From the NCBI GenBank assembly GCA_039199225.1, contig JBCCSZ010000237.1, positions 1 to 12,573 of the forward strand: a DNA stretch of 12,573 nt. Direction: 5' to 3'. How positions within the stretch are numbered: the stretch's first letter is position 1; each line of letters begins with the position of its first letter. Made by a program: the position numbers and the translations under genes. This DNA comes from JBCCSZ01 sp039199225 (GTDB lineage: Bacteria; Bacteroidota; Bacteroidia; Chitinophagales; Saprospiraceae). Under the pieces are notes generated by a model. The model saw nothing but the letters and a program-made list of their open reading frames with translations. It searched no databases and had not been told where the DNA came from. Positions 1 to 6,895 of this stretch are shown here, in pieces.

Positions 1-766
1 GCTTAAAGGCATTTTCCACCAGAGACAGCAAGATGAGCGGAGAGACTGGATTGGTCATATTTCCCTCGGCCTCGAACGCTACCTTTAGGCGGTCGCCATA
101 GCGAATTTGCTCCAATTCCAAGAAATGCCCGATGGTTTCTACCTCCTCCTGTAGTGGTACATTGGCCTGCTGACTCTTGTACAAAACATAATCCAGAATG
201 CTCGACAGGCGCAGGATCATATCGGGTGCTTTGGGAGAATTGGTGACCACGTAGGAATAAAGATTGTTGAGGGTGTTGAAGAGGAAATGCGGATTGATTT
301 GGGCTTTGAGAAACTTCAACTCGGTGGCAATTTTCTCCTTTTCTAGCAGATGCATGCGCTCCAATTCCTTGCGCCTTTCCTGGTGGGATTCCCAGGCCAA
401 AATGGCCATGGCTGGCGTGTAGTAACGGACCGTCTTCAAAAGGTATGCACCCATTGTCATAAAGGGAATATCTTGCTCTGCTTTTCCAAAGAACTCATCC
501 ATCCACCAAATGCCATTGAGCCGGCAAAAAGCGCCAATCACAAAGGCCGAGGCCGCAATGCTCAGACCGAATGCTACCATCTTACCTTTGTTGTATAGCA
601 GCGGAATTTGAACGTATTTCAACAGATAGTAGGCCACCATAAAGAGTGGGACATTCACCAGGTTGGAAACGGCTCTTCCCCATAAATCGTCGTAAAAAGA
701 CATCATGTAGGTGTACACCACATAAATGACGATCCACAAAAGAGCATGTCGAAGAAAAGTTTTCAT
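1..766 (-). CDS. LytS/YehU-type sensor histidine kinase, C-terminus cut by window edge
   Basis: Reading the minus strand from the ATG at 766 gives 255 open codons that continue past base 1. Residues 1-125 hold about four hydrophobic segments (roughly 8-25, 36-58, 66-82, 103-125). A charged, probably coiled helix follows (about 128-150). Then comes the His_kinase (PF06580) phosphoacceptor box KAQINPHFLFNTLNNLYS, with H160 as the presumed phosphorylated histidine. The last visible residues, LVENAFK (249-255), are the N box that opens the ATPase domain; the rest of that domain lies outside. The family comprises inner-membrane sensors that phosphorylate a LytTR response regulator, usually encoded next to the kinase. 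That partner would lie to the left and is not visible. The signal sensed is unknown. The gene is divergent from the DUF5916 gene. The family call is firm; the start is likely, because the hydrophobic N-terminus begins at once. Confidence 0.93.
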   Translation of the reverse strand, partial: MKTFLRHALLWIVIYVVYTYMMSFYDDLWGRAVSNLVNVPLFMVAYYLLKYVQIPLLYNKGKMVAFGLSIAASAFVIGAFCRLNGIWWMDEFFGKAEQDIPFMTMGAYLLKTVRYYTPAMAILAWESHQERRKELERMHLLEKEKIATELKFLKAQINPHFLFNTLNNLYSYVVTNSPKAPDMILRLSSILDYVLYKSQQANVPLQEEVETIGHFLELEQIRYGDRLKVAFEAEGNMTNPVSPLILLSLVENAFK

Positions 767-808
767 CTGGTAAATTTACACTAAAGGCCCGAAAGTCGCT
801 CAAATTAT

Positions 809-869
809 ATACGTATGTGGCCTAAGTGTATAAGAATGAGTTTCTGAAGCTACTCAAAGATACGTATGT
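809..869 (+). repeat. Two direct copies of ATACGTATGT in the divergent intergenic region
   Basis: ATACGTATGT occurs at 809-818 and 860-869. Each copy is preceded by CTCAAA (799-804 and 853-858), with 4 bases between in the first and 1 base in the second. The copies start 51 bases apart, close to five helical turns. The core ATACGTAT is a palindrome. One copy overlaps the candidate kinase -7 box and the other falls in its leader. This could be an operator for a regulator of the kinase, of the divergent DUF5916 gene, or of both. The repeat is seen directly; its role is inference. Confidence 0.45.
855..862 (-). promoter_or_regulatory. Candidate Bacteroidota -7 box for the histidine kinase gene
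   Basis: The minus strand reads TATCTTTG, which fits the Bacteroidota TAnnTTTG -7 element. About 19-20 bases further upstream is an imperfect -33 match (GTTTCG at 882-887). This would give a leader of roughly 80 bases. The box overlaps one copy of the ATACGTATGT repeat, so a factor bound there would interfere with it. This is a consensus match only. Confidence 0.4.
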
Positions 870-975
870 CGACAAAGGCGGCGAAACTCGGTCTTCTTAG
901 ACGCTTGGCGCGCATCGGTCTCTTTTCTGTGCAAGCCACATTTGGTCGCTCTAAATTGCCAACAAAAACGACCTA

Positions 976-3135
976 ATGCAAAAGACTTTCTGTTTATTGG
1001 TATGTATCCTACTGAATGTGTGTAGTTTCGCTCAGCAAATTTCCTACATCAATCAACCCATCAATGCCGATGGCCGCTTGGATGAGCCCGTCTGGCAAAA
1101 CATTCAGCCATTTGACGGCTTTCACAACTTTTATCCCATCAATGAAGGCCGTGCGCGATTCGATACCGAAGTGCGGATTTTTCAGGATGGGAAATACCTC
1201 AATGTTGCATTCGTGTACCACGATTCGCTGCCGCAGGCTCGGGTCAACAGCCTCAAGCGCGACAATTACGGCGACGGCTTTCACCTGAGCGACTGTGTGG
1301 GGTTGGTCATTGATCCTTACAACAATCAAAATCGGGGCTATCTGTTTTCGGTCAATGGCCTTGGTACGCAGTTGGATGGGCTGATTGCCAATTTTGAAAA
1401 TGCCAACCTCAGCTGGGATGCTCTTTGGGAGAGTGGATACAGCATCCAGGGAACGGATAAAATCTACGAGCTGAAAATCCCACTCAGTACCTTCAGCTAT
1501 GAGGCGGACATCCACCAGTGGAGCTTTCAATTTTATACCCGTGATGCCAAAGACCGGATGTATACGGTGTGGAACAAATTCCAAAGAGGTTTTTTGCAAT
1601 ACGACACCCGCTTCCTGCGTCCCTTGGAAATGGAAAACCTCAAGCCTTCCAAGGTAGCTCGGACGACTTTGATTCCGGCCCTGACGGCAGCTTATCAAAA
1701 AGATCAATTGCTGGATACGGCCATGACCAACCTGCAACCGAGCCTGGATGTACAATACAAAATCAGCGATGGACTGCGCTTGGATGCCACCCTGAACCCC
1801 GACTTTTCACAGGTAGAGGTCGACCAACAAGTGACCAACCTGACGCGCTTTAATATTGTCTTTCCAGAAAGGCGCAATTTCTTCATTGAAAACAGCGACT
1901 TGTTTACAACGCTCAGCGTAGCGGAGGATATTAATCCCTTTTATTCCCGCTTCATTGGCGCTTCGCAAGACATCTTGGCGGGGCTCAAGCTCTCCGGAAA
2001 TATATCGTCCAATACCCGTGTTGGTTTACTGAATGTGCAAAGCAAAAAGGAGGGTTTCGAATCTGCGCAAAACTATACCGTTGCTGTGGCCAAGCAGCAA
2101 TTTGGCCCGGTGTTTAATACGACCGCTTATTGGATCAACCGCCAAAGTACGAACGGCCTGTCCTTCCAGGAAGATTACAATCGAATCGCTGGCCTCAAGG
2201 CCAACTATCTGAGCAAAAACCGCCGCTGGTCGGGCTTCACAACCTACAGCTACAGTTTCAATGACCAGGTAGAAGGGGAGGGGCATGCCTTTTCTGCAGA
2301 AAACAATTACAACACCCGCACCTTATCTTTTCGCACCAAGATCAATACGGTGGGGAGGAACTACTTTACCGATATTGGCTTCGTTCCCAGGCTTAACAAT
2401 TTTGATGCGTCAAACCAGGAACTCATCCGGGAAGGTTACACGCAATTTCACCAAAGCTTGAGTTACAACTACTTTCCCAAAAACCAAGATGTCATTCAAA
2501 CCTACCGAGTGCTCAATTTTTCTGCTGATGTCTATGTAGATGAAAAAGGTGATTTTTTTGAGGCGAATTATTTTTACAATACGGCGCTGTTTTTTGCCAA
2601 CCAAATGTCTGCTTATGTCAACCTTTACCACGACAAGTTAAAACTGAAATACGCTTTTGATCCGCTTCGGAACGACAACTTAATCTTAGCTGGCAATTAC
2701 GAAAATTCGGCCATTCGGATGGGCTTCAACAGCGATTATACCCGGAACCTGTATGGCTCGATCAACTTTCAATACGGCAGCTTTTTTGGTGGTCGCAGAA
2801 TGCGCTTCGGTGCCAAGGGAGGTTATCGTTTCTTACCTGTTCTCAATCTGAGCCTAAACTATGAATACAATACTTTGTCCTTTGACGAGTTGGGCGATCA
2901 AAACCTGTATTTGCTGGGCGTTACAGCAGAAATTTTCTTCAGCAACAGATTGAACTGGACCACCTACCTCCAATACAACGAGCAGATCGACAACTTTAAC
3001 ATCAATTCGCGTTTGCAGTGGGAATACAAACCGCTGTCTTTTATTTACTTGGTTTTTTCAGACAATTATACGGAATCCTTAGATCAGAAAAATTGGGGTG
3101 TCTCTTTGAAGATTAACCGCCGATTGAATTTCTGA
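976..3135 (+). CDS. CBM9-like / DUF5916 outer-membrane beta-barrel protein
   Basis: The 719-residue product begins with a signal peptide (about 1-19, cleavage after SFA). Next is a CBM9/DOMON-like beta-sandwich (about 22-205) with the typical opening INADGRLDEPVW at 29-40. The remainder (about 230-719) matches DUF5916. Its signature is clear at 273-310: LNPDFSQVEVDQQVTNLTRF followed by VFPERRNFFIENSDLF. The rest is rich in alternating aromatic strands and ends in INRRLNF. A C-terminal phenylalanine is usual for outer-membrane barrels. The length is at the short end of the family's normal range. The CBM9-like module suggests surface binding of glycans or other ligands, but no enzymatic activity is established for this family and I see no catalytic motif. 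The gene is divergent from the sensor kinase and ends at a bidirectional hairpin. The family call is firm; the function is unknown. Confidence 0.92.
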   Translation: MQKTFCLLVCILLNVCSFAQQISYINQPINADGRLDEPVWQNIQPFDGFHNFYPINEGRARFDTEVRIFQDGKYLNVAFVYHDSLPQARVNSLKRDNYGDGFHLSDCVGLVIDPYNNQNRGYLFSVNGLGTQLDGLIANFENANLSWDALWESGYSIQGTDKIYELKIPLSTFSYEADIHQWSFQFYTRDAKDRMYTVWNKFQRGFLQYDTRFLRPLEMENLKPSKVARTTLIPALTAAYQKDQLLDTAMTNLQPSLDVQYKISDGLRLDATLNPDFSQVEVDQQVTNLTRFNIVFPERRNFFIENSDLFTTLSVAEDINPFYSRFIGASQDILAGLKLSGNISSNTRVGLLNVQSKKEGFESAQNYTVAVAKQQFGPVFNTTAYWINRQSTNGLSFQEDYNRIAGLKANYLSKNRRWSGFTTYSYSFNDQVEGEGHAFSAENNYNTRTLSFRTKINTVGRNYFTDIGFVPRLNNFDASNQELIREGYTQFHQSLSYNYFPKNQDVIQTYRVLNFSADVYVDEKGDFFEANYFYNTALFFANQMSAYVNLYHDKLKLKYAFDPLRNDNLILAGNYENSAIRMGFNSDYTRNLYGSINFQYGSFFGGRRMRFGAKGGYRFLPVLNLSLNYEYNTLSFDELGDQNLYLLGVTAEIFFSNRLNWTTYLQYNEQIDNFNINSRLQWEYKPLSFIYLVFSDNYTESLDQKNWGVSLKINRRLNF

Positions 3136-3159
3136 GAACTTATCCAAAGATTTTTAAAG

Positions 3160-3193
3160 GGGCCGCAGGACCAGTACGACCTGCGGCTATTTT
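3160..3193. terminator. Bidirectional Rho-independent terminator between convergent genes
   Basis: A perfect 8-bp stem, GCCGCAGG (3162-3169) with CCTGCGGC (3180-3187), encloses a 10-base loop. On the plus strand it is followed by TATTTTAA. On the minus strand it is followed by CCCCTTTAAAAA. It sits in the 75-base gap between the DUF5916 stop (3135) and the symporter stop (3211) and can serve both convergent transcripts. Confidence 0.8.
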
Positions 3194-3210
3194 AACTAAA
3201 CTAACCTCCT

Positions 3211-4779
3211 CTAAAATAGATTCGGTATTTGTACACTTAGCAAAACAATGGCCACGAAAAAAATTAGGAGAATCACAATTTTGCTCCAATCGTAGTCGGC
3301 ACCTTTTTCCAGCAGGGATACCTTGTCTGAATCTGCACCGGAAGGCAGTACAACGCTCATCGCCCAGCCAACGCCCAAGGTCACAACCGCTCCGACGGCA
3401 TTCCACCAAAACCAGAAAACCTCTGGTACAAACAGCCACAAGTAAACATTGACGGCCACTCCTGCCAACAGGCCGATGTTGGCGCCCAAGGCATGCACCT
3501 GCCGCAGTGCAATGGCTGCAATAAAGGTGGCCAGGATGGGACCGTAGAAAACAGAACCTATCTTATTGATCGCTTCGATGACGGTCTTTGCAATATCGCC
3601 CACGAAAAATGCCAGCACAATGCAAACCAAGCCCCAAAAAAGAGCAGCGTATTTGGAGTAGGCCATGTATTTTTCGTTGGATAAATCTTTTTTGCGATTG
3701 TAAAAATCTTCCACTGTCGCCGCACTCAAGGAATTGATGGCTGAGCTGAGGGAGGACATAGCTGCCGAGAAAATGGCAACCATCAAAATACCGATGATGC
3801 CGTGTGGTAGGTAGTCCCGGATGTAAATGGGAATCATCAAATCCGGCTTGTCTGTCGGAATGGCTTGCATGAAATCCGTCTGTGTAATTGCCAGCGTACC
3901 GATGACCAAACCCATCAGGCAATAAATGAAGGTGATCGGAAATCGCAGTAAACCATTGAAGAGCAAGGTCTTTTTGACGGTTCCCATATTTTGGGCGGAG
4001 AATAGGCGCTGGACCTGACTTTGGTCGGTGCCGTAGTAGGAGGTGTACAGAAAAAAGCCGCCAATGAGCATGGGCCAAAAACCAAACTCATCGCCCTTTT
4101 CAAATCCCATCGAACTGAAGTTGACGGCCTCCAATCTGGGTCGGTCGATGTTGGCGACGAACTCGCCCCAGCCACCCAGGTATTGTATGCCTGTGAATAA
4201 GCAAATGATGATGCCGATGAATAAAATAATCATCTGGATCATATCGCCATAGACCACGGCTTTCATGCCGCCTTGATAGGAATAAATGAGTGTTACCGCA
4301 CCAATAATCAGGATGGTCTGCCACATCGGAATGCTCATGACGCTGGTCAAAATCAATGCGACGGTGTAGACCATGACGCTGGTGCCAAAGGCTCGACTGA
4401 CCTGAAAAACGGCACTGACCAATACTCGGGTCGAGGAGCTGAAGCGCTTTTCGAGATAGGCGTACACACTGACCATACCGGCTTTGTACATGGGCGGAAT
4501 GAGGAAAACCATCAAAAAAAGCATGGCCAAAGGCACCGCAAATTCGTAGGTCAACCACATCATCCCACCGCCCGGCTTGAGGCCGACAAAGGCCGGCGCC
4601 GATATAAAGCTGATGGCCGATAATTGGGTGGCTATCGTACTGAGCGACAAGGGAAACCAAGTAAAACTTTTACCTCCCAGAAAATAGTCCTTGCTGTCTT
4701 TATTGTCTTTGAAGAGTCTGCCCAACAGCAGAAAACCAACAATGTAAAAAATGATGACGGTGTAGTCTACGTAATTCAT
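3211..4779 (-). CDS. Sodium:solute symporter (SSS/SLC5 family)
   Basis: The 522-residue protein is an inner-membrane transporter of about 13-14 transmembrane helices. It starts with the helix YTVIIFYIVGFLLLG (6-20) and ends with a helix at about 500-517. Family marks include the unwound first core helix IATQLSAISFISAPAFVG (49-66), the cytoplasmic segment TDQSQVQRLFSA (251-262), and the serine-rich helix FSAAMSSLSSAINSLSA (337-353). S342/S343 align with the Na2-site serines known in vSGLT. The expected role is Na+-driven uptake of a sugar or related small solute; the substrate cannot be read from sequence. Its ATG overlaps the GNAT stop by 4 bases (ATGA, 4776-4779), implying translational coupling. 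It is the last gene of the hydrolase-acetyltransferase-symporter unit, which suggests it brings in the substrate of the cytoplasmic hydrolase. No truncation is seen. The family call is firm. Confidence 0.95.
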   Translation of the reverse strand: MNYVDYTVIIFYIVGFLLLGRLFKDNKDSKDYFLGGKSFTWFPLSLSTIATQLSAISFISAPAFVGLKPGGGMMWLTYEFAVPLAMLFLMVFLIPPMYKAGMVSVYAYLEKRFSSSTRVLVSAVFQVSRAFGTSVMVYTVALILTSVMSIPMWQTILIIGAVTLIYSYQGGMKAVVYGDMIQMIILFIGIIICLFTGIQYLGGWGEFVANIDRPRLEAVNFSSMGFEKGDEFGFWPMLIGGFFLYTSYYGTDQSQVQRLFSAQNMGTVKKTLLFNGLLRFPITFIYCLMGLVIGTLAITQTDFMQAIPTDKPDLMIPIYIRDYLPHGIIGILMVAIFSAAMSSLSSAINSLSAATVEDFYNRKKDLSNEKYMAYSKYAALFWGLVCIVLAFFVGDIAKTVIEAINKIGSVFYGPILATFIAAIALRQVHALGANIGLLAGVAVNVYLWLFVPEVFWFWWNAVGAVVTLGVGWAMSVVLPSGADSDKVSLLEKGADYDWSKIVILLIFFVAIVLLSVQIPNLF

Positions 4780-5387
4780 TTGGATGCTTTAAGGGGGCTG
4801 CTGAAAGATCGTTCAAAATCGGATTTGACGTTGTCTTGCCATTCGTTTTGGAGCATGCTGAAAAGCAGTAAATCGGTTCTGCCTTGGCCGTTGACCTTGT
4901 GCAAAAAATCTCGGAGTCGGCCTTCTTGTTGACAGCCCATTTTCTGTAAGGCATGGATGCTGCGCAAGTTTTCGGCATGCACGCCAAAGCCAATGCGCGC
5001 CAAGCCAAGGGTTTCAAAACAGAACTGGAAAAGTAGATATTTGCAATGCTTGTTGAGGCCCGTTCCCCAAAAGCTTTTACCCAACCAAGTATGTCCCATT
5101 TTGATGATCCGTAAATCGGGATCGTAGGCATACAATCGGGTGATACCGGCATAAGCGCCCACTGATTTATCGTAAATAGCAAAGGGATATTCCTGCTCTG
5201 CTTGGTATTTTTGTAGGGCAGATTGGACGTATGCTTGCAAGTTTTCAATGCCCTGTCCCTTTTCCAAAAAGTAAGTCCAAACGGCCGCCTCTTCGGAGAC
5301 TTTGGCCAGCTCTTTGGCATGTGCCATTTCCAACGGGCTTAGCCGGACGCGATCGTTTTCTAAAATATAGGTCTTGGAAAAATCCAT
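4776..5387 (-). CDS. GNAT-family N-acetyltransferase, RimJ/RimL-like
   Basis: The 203-residue protein resembles the RimJ/RimL branch of GNAT acetyltransferases (Acetyltransf_3). It opens with the usual strand and 'lrLSPLEMAHAKEL' region (about 13-27). The acetyl-CoA pyrophosphate-binding motif A, WLGKSFWGTGLNKHCKYLLF, lies at 101-120. The C-terminal motif HAENLRSIHALQKMG (137-151) is followed by EGRLRD (155-160). Family members acetylate N-terminal amines of ribosomal proteins or small-molecule amines; the acceptor here is unknown. The gene starts 22 bases after the glycoside hydrolase stop, and its own stop overlaps the symporter start, so all three are probably co-transcribed. No obvious link to sugar catabolism is visible. 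About 20 C-terminal residues after 183 extend beyond the core fold and look disordered. The family call is firm; the substrate is not known. Confidence 0.9.
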   Translation of the reverse strand: MDFSKTYILENDRVRLSPLEMAHAKELAKVSEEAAVWTYFLEKGQGIENLQAYVQSALQKYQAEQEYPFAIYDKSVGAYAGITRLYAYDPDLRIIKMGHTWLGKSFWGTGLNKHCKYLLFQFCFETLGLARIGFGVHAENLRSIHALQKMGCQQEGRLRDFLHKVNGQGRTDLLLFSMLQNEWQDNVKSDFERSFSSPLKASK

Positions 5388-5409
5388 CGGACGAGGGAGC
5401 GTTTTGCTT

Positions 5410-6720
5410 TTAAATTACTTCTTTTAATAAATCCAATGTGCAGGCAGCGGTCCATGAAAACTCACCACCACCATAGCCACTTTGCAAGTCTTTAACCAGC
5501 TCTTTTTGTGCTTCAAAGTATTCGTAAAATCCGAGTTTGGATACCAGTTCAATCAAATCGGACTTGACAATTTGTGCAGTCGAATCAAAGCCATATTGCT
5601 TGAGGCCGTGGTAGATCATCCAATTCATCTGGGGCCAAATCGGGCCTCGCCAATACCGCTTGGAGTCGAACAACTCGCTATCGACATCGAAGCTGGGGCA
5701 GATGAAATAATTGCGCTGGTGCAAGTCTTGTAGGTAGTTGTTTAATTTTTTCGCCTGTTCCACATTGGGGATTCCGGCATAGAGAGCAGAAAGTCCACCA
5801 ATTTCCTTGTGTAAAATAGAGTGTCCCGCCCGGAGGTCGTATACCACAAAAGTTTCCAGTTCGTCGTTCCAAAATTTCTTGCTGTAGCTCGGCTTGGCTT
5901 GTTGCTGCCACTCTTCGATTTCAGCCACATCGAATCCGAAGCGCTGGCCGATGCGAATCAGGCTTTCGTTGGATTTGATTAAGACCGCATTCATCAACGT
6001 ATCTTGAATCAAGAAAGGACTTTCCTCGAAAATTCCCTGTTGGTCGTATCGGTGTTTTTTACCCAATTCCAGCAAATACACATAGCGATCATACTGATAA
6101 GAAGTCGGCCGCTCCTCGGCTGCTGCGATGCTGGTATCCCTTCTTTTGTATGTCGGCAGTTGGCTCTTATCGACACTGATCCGATCCAAGGATTGATCCC
6201 AAAGCGGCGAATTGTCGCGGCCCGATTCCCAGGGGTGGAAGATGAATGTGAGCCCTTCGCGTTCGGGATCGCGGTATTGGTAAAACCAGCGATGGCTATG
6301 GACGATCTTTGGAAAAAGAGAACGAGCAAAGGTCAGCAACTGCTCGTTGTCCGGAAATTTATCTAAGAGATTTTCCAGGATGAAACCATGAACGGCAGGT
6401 TGTGTGATGCCCGACGTTTTGGGCTTATCCGGAGCCCCCTCATTGACGGCGGCATTCCAAAAATCGTAATTTGGAAAGTAGGTTTTTTCGTTTTCGCTGT
6501 GAAAAATAATGTGTGGAATCATACCATTGGCCCACTGGCCGGAAAACAGGGATTGCAACTCCCGAATGGCGTAATCCAAATCGAAATGACTTTGCCCAAT
6601 GCTGGTAAACCCAGAGTCCCAATTCCATTGAAACGGATATAATTTGCTGGCCGGAATGGTAAAACCGTCCTTCCAATTTTTTTTGAGAATCTGAAGGGCT
6701 GGTTCGTAAAGCTCTTCCAC
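5410..6720 (-). CDS. MGH1/GH63-like glycoside hydrolase, resembling mannosyl-/glucosylglycerate hydrolase
   Basis: The 436-residue protein has an (alpha/alpha)6-barrel clan-G hydrolase pattern and no signal peptide, so it should be cytoplasmic. Landmarks are YPFQWNWDSGFTSIGQSHFD (28-47), QWANGMIPHIIF (62-73), FHPWESGRDNSPLWD (161-175), RYWRGPIWPQMNWMIYHGL near 370-390, and YGGGEFSW (416-423). By family analogy D169 is the catalytic acid and E420 the base; both lie close to the positions recalled for Thermus mannosylglycerate hydrolase. Length and N-terminus match that group, which cleaves mannosylglycerate or glucosylglycerate to sugar plus glycerate. A trehalase- or oligosaccharide-type specificity cannot be excluded. 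The start is a GTG (6718-6720); an in-frame stop at 6733-6735 leaves no upstream ATG, and the conserved N-terminus begins directly after the GTG. It leads the unit with the GNAT and symporter genes. Confidence 0.87.
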   Translation of the reverse strand: MEELYEPALQILKKNWKDGFTIPASKLYPFQWNWDSGFTSIGQSHFDLDYAIRELQSLFSGQWANGMIPHIIFHSENEKTYFPNYDFWNAAVNEGAPDKPKTSGITQPAVHGFILENLLDKFPDNEQLLTFARSLFPKIVHSHRWFYQYRDPEREGLTFIFHPWESGRDNSPLWDQSLDRISVDKSQLPTYKRRDTSIAAAEERPTSYQYDRYVYLLELGKKHRYDQQGIFEESPFLIQDTLMNAVLIKSNESLIRIGQRFGFDVAEIEEWQQQAKPSYSKKFWNDELETFVVYDLRAGHSILHKEIGGLSALYAGIPNVEQAKKLNNYLQDLHQRNYFICPSFDVDSELFDSKRYWRGPIWPQMNWMIYHGLKQYGFDSTAQIVKSDLIELVSKLGFYEYFEAQKELVKDLQSGYGGGEFSWTAACTLDLLKEVI

Positions 6721-6823
6721 TGCAGTAAGTTTTTAGGTGGTTGATTCTGAATGTTTCAGATTGATACTTTTTGTCGAAGGTAAGCAATATTTGTTGCTTG
6801 CTTTTTGAATTCTTCTTTGCGTT

Positions 6824-6857
6824 AAAAGCATTGACGGATGAAGTGATCCGCCAATGC
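6824..6857 (-). terminator. Rho-independent terminator of the TonB-dependent receptor gene
   Basis: On the minus strand GCATTGGCGGAT pairs with ATCCGTCAATGC (6828-6857). The stem is about 11 base pairs with one mismatch around a 6-base loop, followed by TTTTAA (the run of A at 6824-6827 on the plus strand). It lies 38 bases past the receptor stop and ahead of the hydrolase GTG, so the receptor and hydrolase are probably separate or only partly coupled transcripts. The rest of the 175-base gap shows no strong promoter match. Confidence 0.75.
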
Positions 6858-6895
6858 ATTCAAGAGTGTATGAAACTATGTTAAGTTGATGATTC

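Noticed and set aside
1009..1755. Minus-strand open frame (248 codons) opposite the DUF5916 gene
   Set aside because: It overlaps the signal peptide and CBM9 region of a firmly identified gene and has no coherent domain.
6782..6807. AAGCAA/TTGCTT hairpin followed by CTTTTTG on the plus strand
   Set aside because: No plus-strand gene ends here and the stem is only 6 bp. On the minus strand it falls in the hydrolase leader without a U-tract, so it is not called a terminator.
6440..6859. Minus-strand frame starting with ATG upstream of the hydrolase GTG
   Set aside because: It is out of frame with the hydrolase and covers its conserved N-terminus. The GTG at 6718-6720 gives the family-like start instead.
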